Assembly (NCBI RefSeq): GCF_000170755.1
Contig: NZ_ABCK01000031.1
Span: 1 to 58,943, forward strand
Length of the DNA: 58,943 nucleotides
Direction of reading: 5' to 3'
Source: Lentisphaera araneosa HTCC2155
Lineage (GTDB): Bacteria; Verrucomicrobiota; Lentisphaeria; Lentisphaerales; Lentisphaeraceae
Positions 10,142 to 18,156 of the stretch are shown piece after piece. How positions within the stretch are numbered: position 1 is the first letter of the stretch; every line of letters begins with the position of its first letter. Under the pieces are notes generated by a model, which was given only the letters and a program-made list of their open reading frames with translations, did not search any database and was not told where the DNA came from. A program made the position numbers and the translations under genes.

Positions 10142-10741
10142 TTAGGACGTAAAACGAGTATTGGCTGCATCCCAATCAAGCACATTCCAAAAAGCCTCAA
10201 TAAAATCGGGTCGGCGATTTTGGTACTGCAAGTAATAAGCATGTTCCCAAACGTCTAGAGTGAGTAAGGGCTTAGCGCCAGTCATTAATGGCGTATCTTC
10301 GTTGCCAGTAGAACTCACTTCAAGCTTGCCATTATTATCGCTTAACCAAGCCCATCCGCTACCAAACTGTGATGCGGCGGCCGCACTAAATTGACTGCGA
10401 AAAGCCTCATAAGAGCCAAAATCTCTCACGATTGCATCACCTAAAGCACCCACGGGTTCGCCACCACCTCGTGGAGATAAGCTTTCCCAATAAAGTTGGT
10501 GGTTATAATGTTGACCAGCAAGTTTTTTCACCGCTGCATACTTAGCTTCAGGCACGACTGACAAATCAGCTACGAGAGAGCATAGCTGTTTATCAATAAG
10601 TTCTGTATTTTCTAATGCCGCATTCAGTTTTGATACATAACCTGAGTGATGCTTAGTGAAATGAATCTCTAAAACACTGCGATCCAAATGGGGGGCTAAA
10701 TCATCAAAACCATAGGGCAAATCTCTTTGTACAAAAGTCAT
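10142..10741 (-). CDS. sodB: Superoxide dismutase, Fe-type
   Basis: Dismutates superoxide to oxygen and peroxide in the cytoplasm; no signal peptide is present. The 199 residues cover both domains, and all four metal ligands are visible: His27, His81, Asp163 and His167 (DVWEHAYY). Gln77 in AGQHYNH sits where Fe enzymes carry their active-site Gln; Mn enzymes usually have Gly there. The segment around residues 147-150 (GNEDTP) is not fully Fe-like, so a cambialistic enzyme is possible. The ATG at 10741 follows a GAGGT ribosome site. It is a single-gene unit ending in the hairpin at 10093-10118. Confidence 0.93.
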   Translation of the reverse strand: MTFVQRDLPYGFDDLAPHLDRSVLEIHFTKHHSGYVSKLNAALENTELIDKQLCSLVADLSVVPEAKYAAVKKLAGQHYNHQLYWESLSPRGGGEPVGALGDAIVRDFGSYEAFRSQFSAAAASQFGSGWAWLSDNNGKLEVSSTGNEDTPLMTGAKPLLTLDVWEHAYYLQYQNRRPDFIEAFWNVLDWDAANTRFTS

Positions 10742-10938
10742 GGTGTTACCTCTTATTTTATGTTAATTATTGTTATTCCTAATTTATGCCTTTTGCTTTG
10801 CCACCACAAACTTTTTACACACTTAAAACAAAATTTTAATAAAAGCGATTGACTTATCCTTTCTAAATAGAAAAAATTTATTGACCTTTATTCAAGAAAG
10901 ACTCAAGTAAAGAAAATATTTAAGTACAAGGAAAGAGT

Positions 10939-11310
10939 ATGGATGAAATAATTATTGACCCCGCAGATATACCTAAAGAAGAAAAAACCAACGCCATGAT
11001 TTGCCATTTGCTCGCATTCATAGGTTTTGCGGGCATTCCCTTTGGTGGGATCCTAGGCCCACTGATCTTTTGGGTAATAAAAAAAGATGAATCAGATTTT
11101 CTTGATGCTTGTGGCAAAGAAGCCATCAACTTCCAAATTGCCATGCTCATTTATTCGATCATTTCCATTGTCTTATGCTTAATTTTGATTGGCTATTTGA
11201 TGTTATTCGCACTTTTGATCGTCGATATCGTTTGCATCGTCAAAGCTGCCAACGCCGCCAATCGGGGAGAACTCTACAAATACCCTTGGTCATTACGCCT
11301 CATTAAATGA
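10939..11310 (+). CDS. DUF4870 small membrane protein
   Basis: A 123-residue protein of the DUF4870/Tic20-like group. A short acidic cytoplasmic start (DEIIIDPADIPKEEK) precedes NAMICHLLAFIGFAG. Three hydrophobic helices lie at about residues 23-50, 70-88 and 89-105. The family pattern of a helix, a KKDES-F loop and KEAINFQI is clear. Its function is not established. The ATG follows AAGGAAAGAG. The stop overlaps the start of the Nudix gene (ATGA), so the two are translated together. Confidence 0.85.
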   Translation: MDEIIIDPADIPKEEKTNAMICHLLAFIGFAGIPFGGILGPLIFWVIKKDESDFLDACGKEAINFQIAMLIYSIISIVLCLILIGYLMLFALLIVDIVCIVKAANAANRGELYKYPWSLRLIK

Positions 11311-11807
11311 ACAAAGCACAAGCCGCCGTCACTCTTGTTTTATGTCAAGATGAAATTTTGATCCTCAAGCGATCAATTCATGATAAAGATCCTTGGTCAG
11401 GGCACCTGTCCTTACCTGGCGGCAAAATTGACCCCGAAGACAAATCTCCTTTGGCTGCCGCCATTCGTGAAACACGTGAAGAATGTGGTTTCGAACTTGA
11501 CGCGAGTCATGATTTTAAAGAACTCGAATTGCTTTCTGCTGGTGGAAAGGTCGGGCGCCCCATGTGGGTTCAACCCTACTTCTTTGAGCTAGACAGCAAG
11601 CCACAAATCAATCTAGACCTCAGAGAACACAGCGAATCCTACTGGGTTCCGCTCACTTATTTGCGGAATACGCAATTCCATAGCAAAAAGAAAAAGTCAA
11701 AGAACTTTCCGAACTTTGACTTCCCTTGTATTGATATTGAAGGCACTGATTTATGGGGCTTTACTTACCACCTCATCATGACCCATTTTAAAATTCCTAT
11801 TCAGTAA
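11307..11807 (+). CDS. Nudix hydrolase, CoA pyrophosphatase-like
   Basis: A 166-residue Nudix pyrophosphohydrolase. The Nudix box lies at about residues 38-62, GGKIDPEDKSPLAAAIRETR followed by EECGF. It has two extra residues before the RE pair, as in CoA diphosphatases of the NudL group. Upstream, KRSIHDKDPWSGHLSLPGG also resembles the RHxGQVSFPGG element of that group, and the C-terminal DLWGFTYHLIMTHF matches its WGLT segment. CoA or related nucleotides are therefore the best guess for substrate, not proven. It overlaps the DUF4870 gene by four bases. Confidence 0.85.
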   Translation: MNKAQAAVTLVLCQDEILILKRSIHDKDPWSGHLSLPGGKIDPEDKSPLAAAIRETREECGFELDASHDFKELELLSAGGKVGRPMWVQPYFFELDSKPQINLDLREHSESYWVPLTYLRNTQFHSKKKKSKNFPNFDFPCIDIEGTDLWGFTYHLIMTHFKIPIQ

Positions 11808-12461
11808 CTACCACTCCAAAAGTTCTTCTTCATTTGTAAGCTTAAGCATCTGCATTTCTATGATTTTCCCTTTTAAACGCTTGCGCTTTTCAATCATTTT
11901 CTGCATTTCCTGAATCTCTTGCTTCATCTCTTCCACTTCTCTATGATAAGCCCGCAGTTTTAAATCAAAAAGCTGATTCAAATGTTGCGCTAATTTTTGA
12001 CTCATTTGTTGTTTTTCTTCAGAACTCTTTGCCTGGCGTATCATCTCCCCAATAAGATGTGATTGAACTTCCATAATCTCGACTTTAAGCATTAACTCGG
12101 CTCCGGGCTCTTGCTGATGCTCGATATATTCTAAATAGAGTTCTTCCATTTCTTCAATAAAGTCCTCACGATCATCTTCGTCTGCAGCTTCCCACAACTG
12201 TTTAGCAAAACCAAAGTGCTCTTTTAAAAAGACGTTAAATTCCTCTTCATTAAACTCTTCATGATCGTCGTCTTCATGATCGTCGTCTTCATCTTCGTGC
12301 TCTTCATGATCGTCGTCTTCATGATCGTCGTCTTCATCTTCGTGCTCTTCCTCTTCTTCATAAACAACTTTCAGCTCTGCTGAATCGAACTTTGTCTGAT
12401 TCGCAAAAGCTAAACCACTACTCACAAAAAGCAGCATAAACATCATCATTAACTTATTCAT
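11808..12461 (-). CDS. Secreted acidic/histidine-repeat protein of an ECF operon
   Basis: Third gene of the ECF operon: 217 residues with a signal peptide (NKLMMMFMLLFVSSGLAFA). The mature N-terminus (about 35-75) is almost only Glu, Asp and His, with repeated EDEDDDHEDDDHE units. The rest is a charged helical domain with coiled-coil heptads (about 80-210). There is no Cys. The composition suggests binding of divalent metal ions in the periplasm, and the helical part is reminiscent of Spy/CnrX-type metal sensors, but no family assignment is secure. The repeat comes from an exact 45-bp DNA duplication. The ribosome site AGGAG precedes ATG 12461, only 12 bases after the upstream stop. Confidence 0.75.
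   Translation of the reverse strand: MNKLMMMFMLLFVSSGLAFANQTKFDSAELKVVYEEEEEHEDEDDDHEDDDHEEHEDEDDDHEDDDHEEFNEEEFNVFLKEHFGFAKQLWEAADEDDREDFIEEMEELYLEYIEHQQEPGAELMLKVEIMEVQSHLIGEMIRQAKSSEEKQQMSQKLAQHLNQLFDLKLRAYHREVEEMKQEIQEMQKMIEKRKRLKGKIIEMQMLKLTNEEELLEW
12256..12345 (-). repeat. Exact 45-bp tandem duplication within the acidic protein gene
   Basis: Units 12256-12300 and 12301-12345 are identical at every base. Each encodes 15 residues of the Glu/Asp/His repeat. Within a unit, the 15-bp block TCTTCATGATCGTCG is itself repeated, so the tract arose by nested slippage or unequal exchange and keeps the reading frame. Confidence 0.95.
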
Positions 12462-12473
12462 CGTAAACTCCTA

Positions 12474-12899
12474 TTAACTATCAATTTTCTTTTTTAATTT
12501 CTTTAAACGAAGGCGAGTATTCGCCATTCTTTGCACTAGACTTTCTGGCTTATTTTTTTTCCAACGTTGAAATTTTTCTACCGCTTTCACTTCTTCTTTT
12601 CTCTTAGAAAAGATCATCCCCAATTCTTTTTCAAAGTCAGCTAATTCCTGGTAGGATACGACTTCAATTTCGACTTGCTTCTGTAAATTTTTGGAAGGGC
12701 TATCTTCTTGGGCAAGACTCTGAGATTCCTTTAAAGGGTTCACTTCCGTTTGCGGGTTCATGATTAAAAGGGCGATGATTGCGAGAGCCGCAAAAGCAGG
12801 GAGGGCTAAAGCGATTCTGTTTCTTGACGGGGCCTTGTGCAAGTCATTTCGCAATTCAAAAAATTGTTCCTTACTTAAACGGAATTCATCTTTTCTCAT
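12474..12899 (-). CDS. Predicted single-pass anti-sigma factor
   Basis: A 141-residue protein with a basic and acidic N-terminal cytoplasmic segment (RKDEFRLSKEQFFELRNDL), one membrane helix at about residues 31-48 (ALALPAFAALAIIALLIM) and a charged, mostly helical exterior domain. It has no HxxxCxxC zinc anti-sigma motif. Its role is inferred from position: its ATG overlaps the stop of the ECF sigma gene (ATGA) and the secreted metal-binding-like protein follows. This is the common layout sigma, membrane anti-sigma, periplasmic sensor. Confidence 0.65.
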   Translation of the reverse strand: MRKDEFRLSKEQFFELRNDLHKAPSRNRIALALPAFAALAIIALLIMNPQTEVNPLKESQSLAQEDSPSKNLQKQVEIEVVSYQELADFEKELGMIFSKRKEEVKAVEKFQRWKKNKPESLVQRMANTRLRLKKLKKKIDS

Positions 12900-13426
12900 G
12901 ATCTATCTCCTTGAAACTTGGGTTTCAAAAGTTTTAAAGCCTTTTTCATCCGCCATAAAACTGTCCCCAAAGGCGTTCCAGTTTTTTCGGCAATTTCCCG
13001 AAAATTCAGCTCTTCATAAATGCGAAGTTCAACTGTTTCTTTAAGTGACTGGGGAAGTTCATCCAAACACATGAGAATTTTTTCTTTTTGTTGCAGCCCA
13101 ATAATTTGGCTATCAGGAGCTTGCTCACCAGAATCATATTTATCTTCCAATTCACTAAAGCTAATTTTATGGCGACGCAAATGATCCATATATTGATTGC
13201 GAGCCACGCGAAAAAGCCAAGATTTTAAACTTTTTCCTGTAAATATCATGGGAGGTTTGCTAATGAGCTTTAAAAAGCTTTCCTGACAAACATCTTTGCT
13301 TAATTCAAGATCACCACTCAAACAGTAAACATAGGCTATCATCGCTTCTTGATGCAAACTCACTAGGTCTGATAGAGCTCGTTCGTCGCCATTTTTAAGC
13401 TGATCTAATAAATCGCTCTCATTCAT
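12896..13426 (-). CDS. ECF-family RNA polymerase sigma factor
   Basis: A 176-residue alternative sigma factor. Region 2 contains AYVYCLSGDLELSKDVCQESFLKL and the core-binding/-10 segment SWLFRVARNQYMDHLRRH. Region 4 contains LDELPQSLKETVELRIYEE and a helix-turn-helix (FREIAEKTGTPLGTVLWRMKKA). A longer reading from GTG at 13471 is possible, but ATG 13426 has AGGA seven bases upstream and gives the usual length, so I use it. A 7-bp inverted repeat upstream (TTGCGTT 13491-13497 with AACGCAA 13509-13515) may be part of its control region. It is the first gene of a three-gene operon. Confidence 0.92.
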   Translation of the reverse strand: MNESDLLDQLKNGDERALSDLVSLHQEAMIAYVYCLSGDLELSKDVCQESFLKLISKPPMIFTGKSLKSWLFRVARNQYMDHLRRHKISFSELEDKYDSGEQAPDSQIIGLQQKEKILMCLDELPQSLKETVELRIYEELNFREIAEKTGTPLGTVLWRMKKALKLLKPKFQGDRS

Positions 13427-13563
13427 AGCCGAATCCTGATAAAAACTCGTGTTTGTCAATAACTCTTTCACTCAATGTAAACTCTTAATTTTGCGTTGAT
13501 ACTGTTAAAACGCAAGAATCAAAAAAATTATTGGTGATCAAACAAAAAAATAAAGCTTTTTTA

Positions 13564-15261
13564 TTATGAATGCTTTTCCGACATTTCATCGGCGGCATTA
13601 AGAATCGCCTGCATATCCACTTTGGATTTACAGGTCATCGCTTTAACCATTTCTTCTTTGGACGAGAAATGTGAGGCTAAGACACTAATCAATTCCAGTT
13701 GACTTTCGGGGTCACTCAAAGGTGTAATGATCAAGGCAATCACATGGGCCTTGCCATCGTCAAAACAATCAAAATCTGCCCCTGATTCATGAAGGCCAAT
13801 CAGTAATATTGGCTTTTTCACTAAATCGGTTCGACAATGAGGCACGGCCAAACCCTTCTCAAGGCCCGTGGACATGAGTTGTTCACGACTAATCGTACTT
13901 TGAATGATATCTGCCTGTACTTCATGGTCAATATTCAGTTGCAAAACCATATCTTTGATAACGTGAGCAGGTGCAGGATGTTTGAGATCTGCAACAAAGG
14001 CTCCACGTCCAAAACTTGTCAATGCAGATGTTTTTGATCGCCGCTTCAAACTAATCTTCATCAGAGCACCGGAAGTCATCGATGTAAATAAGGCTAAAAT
14101 CACAATCGCGACAAAAACCGTATCGTTAATCACTTTGGCTTCTAAAGCAATAATCGCCAAAATAATTTCCATCACACCTCGAGCATTCATGCCCCAGCCC
14201 AAAGCCATAGATTCTCTTTGACTCATTCCACAAATTTTAGCGCCCACATAACTACCCACTATTTTTGTGATGGATCCAACAACAAGCAGAATCACGACCG
14301 CAAACAGATCGAAGTGAGTTAAGAAATTGACCTTGAGTCCAATCGTCGCAAAGAAAATAGGCGTCAGGATAAAGGAAATGAATTTCTCCATATACTCTTC
14401 AGTTTGGTGACGCAAATGAGGACTATCCCCTAAAGCCACACCAAACAGGAAGCTACCAAAAATTCCATGCACACCAATCCATTCGGCAACTGCAGCGGCC
14501 AATAAGGCTCCTGTAAGTATAAAGCCCATGACACCACCCGGCCAAGAGGCGTGGGCTTGCACTCGTGGAATCAGTGCAAGCACGATTTTACGTCCAATTG
14601 TCAACATGAAGGCGCCCGCAGCAACAATCCCCACAATTGTTCCCCAAGGAAAACCGCCCGAAGTATCGCTCATCAAACTCAGAACAATCGCAAAAATCAT
14701 CCAGCCCGTGAGGTCATTAAAAATGGCCGCCGCAATGATCGTCACACCCAAATCAGTTTTAATGAGTTTGAGATCCATTAAAATTTTTGTAATCACTGGC
14801 AAGGCCGAGATCGCTAAGGCCGTTGCCATAAAGAGTGCCGTCACAAAAGTTTTTTCTTGTGTATCAAAGGTCTTAGGAAAAAGGTAAACTAAAGCGAAAC
14901 CACCCGCGAAAGGCAGAATCATACTGCTTATGCCCACAACTGTGGCGGGTTTTGCCTGCTTCTTGAGGCATTTTAAATCCACTTCCATACCCGCAATCAG
15001 CATAAACAAGGTAATGGCAAGCATGCCAATGAACTCAAATGTTACATAGAGTGGGCCCGAGGAAGGGAATAAGGTCGCTTGTAAGTCAGGTGCGATGTAC
15101 GCAAACACAGTCGGCCCCAAAATGATCCCCGCAGCAATTTCGCCCAAGATAGATGGTTGACCAATTTTTTTACACAACTCTCCAAAAATTCGCGCCAAGC
15201 CAATTAAAATAGCAAGACTGAAGAAGAAAATCATAATTTGATGGTGAGTAATTTCTTGCAA
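13564..15261 (-). CDS. CPA2 cation/proton antiporter with C-terminal PTS EIIA domain
   Basis: A fusion of a Kef/NhaA-like monovalent cation:proton antiporter (about residues 10-400, twelve or so helices) with a PTS EIIA type-2 domain (about 430-560). The antiporter half has the transport-site pair Asn182-Asp183 in FNDLTGW and the inverted-repeat unwinding motif ILGEIAAGIILGP. The EIIA half has the phosphorylatable His475 in LAVPHCRT, with the fold intact to the end. This implies that phosphoryl flow through a nitrogen-type PTS controls ion exchange (inference). The start is TTG at 15261 with GGGA 11 bases upstream. It is monocistronic. Confidence 0.92.
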   Translation of the reverse strand: MQEITHHQIMIFFFSLAILIGLARIFGELCKKIGQPSILGEIAAGIILGPTVFAYIAPDLQATLFPSSGPLYVTFEFIGMLAITLFMLIAGMEVDLKCLKKQAKPATVVGISSMILPFAGGFALVYLFPKTFDTQEKTFVTALFMATALAISALPVITKILMDLKLIKTDLGVTIIAAAIFNDLTGWMIFAIVLSLMSDTSGGFPWGTIVGIVAAGAFMLTIGRKIVLALIPRVQAHASWPGGVMGFILTGALLAAAVAEWIGVHGIFGSFLFGVALGDSPHLRHQTEEYMEKFISFILTPIFFATIGLKVNFLTHFDLFAVVILLVVGSITKIVGSYVGAKICGMSQRESMALGWGMNARGVMEIILAIIALEAKVINDTVFVAIVILALFTSMTSGALMKISLKRRSKTSALTSFGRGAFVADLKHPAPAHVIKDMVLQLNIDHEVQADIIQSTISREQLMSTGLEKGLAVPHCRTDLVKKPILLIGLHESGADFDCFDDGKAHVIALIITPLSDPESQLELISVLASHFSSKEEMVKAMTCKSKVDMQAILNAADEMSEKHS

Positions 15262-15528
15262 AGTAATTCATTCCCTTTTGATAATAACAATGATTTGACC
15301 TAGCTCCCAAATGAAGCGCAGTTCAAATATTTCACACGAAATTAATTATTCCAATATAAACCTTCACCTTCTTATGACCCCTTTACTATTCTTTTATGAG
15401 CTCACGCCACAAATTAACTTCTTACAGGCATATCTAAGGCAAATCAGAGTAAAGCTGTAACAATGCAAAGTCCTTAGGAGTTTATACATTTTAGAAGTTA
15501 AAATTATCGTCAAAGGAAGCCATTCATA

Positions 15529-17256
15529 ATGATTCACAATCATACATCAAAATTACTACTCATATTACTGGTCACCATAGGCTCTTACTCTTTTGCAAAA
15601 GATGTCGTCAAATCACTTCCCAACGCTCTCCCTGGTGGACACATCTTCCTGAACCAGCATCCAAAATCTGACTTAAATGGCGACGGTGTTTTAAGCTATG
15701 AAGAAAAAGAAAATTACTGCATCGCAACAATTACCAAGACCTTAGGCGGAAATTACACTTTCGAGCGTCACATGATCCCCATGCGCGACGGCGTTAAACT
15801 CGCCACTGGTGTTTTCATCCCTAAAAAAGGTCCAGCAGCCGCAGTTCTCACTCGAACGGCTTACGGGATTTGGGGGGCAGCCTTCCATAATTCTCATCGA
15901 TTCACTGGTCAAAACCTTGTCTTTATCTGCCAAGATCCCCGTGGCGACGGTGAATCCGAAGGCAAAGGCACTTTCGATGCCAAGAGTTTTGATAATGAAA
16001 TTAATGATGGTTACGACACCATCGATTGGATCTCTAAGCAAGCTTTTTGTAATGGCAATGTGGCCATGATTGGTCAAAGTGGCCATGGCTTCTGTGCCTA
16101 CATGGCTTACCTAGCTAAGCACCCTGCCCTAAAAGCCGTTTACACGACAGTCAGCGGCGGCAATGCCTATAAATACTGGACCTACCACAATGGTGTACGT
16201 CGAGAGATGTATAACTGGCTTGGCCAGCGCAGTATCCCCATCCCCCAATGGCCAAAACCCACCATCACCCTCTTTGATCAGAAAGCCTACGACAAAACGG
16301 TTCAAAAAGCTTCCCTTAATAACAAAACTGTGTTCATCGCTAAAACGGGTTGGTACGATATCTTTGCGGAATCCGCACTGGATTATATGGAATCCTTTGG
16401 AGACAAAGGCAACATCATTATCCAAATGGATGCCTCAGGCCACGGTAATATGGTGGGACGCAAGAAACATATGGGCCCCGTACCCAAAGAATGGCAAATT
16501 CCAGATATCTCAACGGCATTAAAAGACAACAAACAGGGCAAGTCACGCATGGTCTATTTCCTCATGGGTGATGCGATTGATCCAAACGCTCCAGGTAATG
16601 AATATAAAATGACCACTGTCTGGCCTGTACCTCACACAAAAGAATCCTACTACATGCAGGCTGATGGCTCATTAAAACAAAATAAATCTTCAGCACAAAA
16701 GGCCTCACTCACTTTTAAATACGACCCGCGTAACCCCGTCCCCTCTGCCGGTGGCGATGTCTTTATCCATCAGGGTGTAGGTCCCAAAGATCAACGCGTC
16801 CATAAAGATCGCAAAGACATCCTGCGTTTCACATCTGATGTTCTCACTGAACCTCTAGAAATCACGGGGAAAGTCATGGCCGAACTCTTTGTTAAAACAG
16901 ATGTGGAGGACACAACCTTTACTGCTAAGCTCATCGACGTTTATCCCGATGGCTATGAAGCCATCCTTCGTGATTCCATTATCATGACCCGTTTCCACGA
17001 TGGTTTCGATAAAGAATCAAAAATTGAAAAGGGCAAGGTATATAAGTTGACTATCGATATGTGGAGTACAGCTTACGTGCTCAACAAAGGTCACAAACTC
17101 GCCGTGCATATTTCCAGCTCAAATAGTCCGAAATACGAAGTTCACCCCAATACCTATAAACCCGTCATGAACTTCAATAATTCACCTGTGGCAAACAACA
17201 CCATCATGCTCTCTAAAGAGCATCCCTCAAGAATCATCCTGCCCATTGTTAAATAA
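15529..17256 (+). CDS. Secreted CocE/NonD-family (peptidase S15) hydrolase with EF-hand
   Basis: A 575-residue exported alpha/beta hydrolase of the X-Pro dipeptidyl-peptidase/cocaine esterase family, which cleaves ester or amide bonds. A signal peptide (about 1-23, LLLILLVTIGSYSFA) is followed by an EF-hand loop at 48-59 (Asp48, Asn50, Asp52, Glu59 in DLNGDGVLSYEE), which is unusual for this family. The catalytic domain begins at PMRDGVKLATGVFIP. The nucleophile is Ser184 in IGQSGHGF, preceded by QDPRGDGESEG; the likely His is in DASGHGN near residue 305. The C-terminal jelly-roll domain (about 420-570) is the S15 cap. An AAGGA ribosome site precedes ATG 15529. Confidence 0.88.
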   Translation: MIHNHTSKLLLILLVTIGSYSFAKDVVKSLPNALPGGHIFLNQHPKSDLNGDGVLSYEEKENYCIATITKTLGGNYTFERHMIPMRDGVKLATGVFIPKKGPAAAVLTRTAYGIWGAAFHNSHRFTGQNLVFICQDPRGDGESEGKGTFDAKSFDNEINDGYDTIDWISKQAFCNGNVAMIGQSGHGFCAYMAYLAKHPALKAVYTTVSGGNAYKYWTYHNGVRREMYNWLGQRSIPIPQWPKPTITLFDQKAYDKTVQKASLNNKTVFIAKTGWYDIFAESALDYMESFGDKGNIIIQMDASGHGNMVGRKKHMGPVPKEWQIPDISTALKDNKQGKSRMVYFLMGDAIDPNAPGNEYKMTTVWPVPHTKESYYMQADGSLKQNKSSAQKASLTFKYDPRNPVPSAGGDVFIHQGVGPKDQRVHKDRKDILRFTSDVLTEPLEITGKVMAELFVKTDVEDTTFTAKLIDVYPDGYEAILRDSIIMTRFHDGFDKESKIEKGKVYKLTIDMWSTAYVLNKGHKLAVHISSSNSPKYEVHPNTYKPVMNFNNSPVANNTIMLSKEHPSRIILPIVK

Positions 17257-17260
17257 AATA

Positions 17261-17284
17261 GGCCCACAGCTTTCACTGTGGGCC
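17261..17284. terminator. Hairpin between converging genes
   Basis: A 9-bp perfect stem, GGCCCACAG (17261-17269) with CTGTGGGCC (17276-17284), loop CTTTCA. It starts four bases after the S15 hydrolase stop and lies 22 bases beyond the stop of the minus-strand gene at 17307. T runs are weak on both sides, with the minus side slightly better, so it probably serves both genes. Confidence 0.6.
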
Positions 17285-17306
17285 CAAAATAATTGTGTTC
17301 GCGAAC

Positions 17307-17903
17307 TTAAATATCCGTTACTGTCACTTTACCTTTTTTGCCGCCGGCATCACCACCAGAGTTTTCCTTGAGCGACATATTGCGGATTTCGACTGTGCCC
17401 TGGAATTCGCCAATAAGAATTTTGATTGAAGGAACTTGATCGGAATTGGGATTTTCTGTCGCCGTGAACTCGCAGGTGTACTTCTTCCAACCCGATTGAA
17501 GGTCTTTTTCTTTGTGAGCGAGGCCTAGCGTAACTAATTTATTTTTTGTTTTGGCTTTATTTTTATTACGTCCCTTTTTGCCTGACTCTTTTTTGGTCGT
17601 ACGTGCACAGATATTCACCATGCCCTGACCATCGCAATTCATCTCAAAAGTCAAAAGATATTTTTTCCCTTCGCGCAAATCAACTGGACCCACCAAACCG
17701 TAGTAATGTGATTCCGAGGTGTGCTTTGTCGTCACTGAGAAAACGCCTTTCTTAATCACTGGCTTATATGATTCATATTCATTATGAGGCTTGACCCACC
17801 AATAATCTTTAAACTTTTTAAACGAGGGGTCTTTAAACAATTCTTTAGCAAAAGAACTATTCGCCATAAATAAAACAGCCATAAATAATGTAAGTAAACG
17901 CAT
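17307..17903 (-). CDS. Secreted beta-sandwich protein, possible carbohydrate-binding
   Basis: About 198 residues with a signal peptide (RLLTLFMAVLFMANSSFA). I place the start at ATG 17903, preceded by AAGGATAGAG, and not at the in-frame ATG 27 bases earlier. The mature part reads like one jelly-roll module of the CBM4/9/22 type: DPSFKKFKDYWW at the start, LREGKKYLLTFEMNCDG in the middle and GTVEIRNMSLKE at the end. This pattern is seen but not diagnostic. A Lys-rich insertion (KKESGKKGRNKNKAKTKNK) interrupts it, and the end is Gly/Lys-rich. There is no catalytic motif. It converges with the S15 hydrolase, and no operon partner is visible. Confidence 0.6.
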   Translation of the reverse strand: MRLLTLFMAVLFMANSSFAKELFKDPSFKKFKDYWWVKPHNEYESYKPVIKKGVFSVTTKHTSESHYYGLVGPVDLREGKKYLLTFEMNCDGQGMVNICARTTKKESGKKGRNKNKAKTKNKLVTLGLAHKEKDLQSGWKKYTCEFTATENPNSDQVPSIKILIGEFQGTVEIRNMSLKENSGGDAGGKKGKVTVTDI

Positions 17904-18156
17904 ATCTCTATCCTTCTTAATTTCGATCATTAATTCAACTCAGTCAGAGTTTCTCGGTTGCTAATAATAATCGTTTACCCCCAGTAAAAATGACAAGCTC
18001 AATAAAAAAACTTCAAAGAAGGTCGAATCGAAGCCTCACTCCAGCTTGGCTTTGCCTGCTGATGAACTTGAATTACCCACAAAATCAAATGATTAATTTT
18101 CAATCCCGTTCAAGTGCATTACTTTAGCGCGATTAAATTTATTCGGAGACACAATC

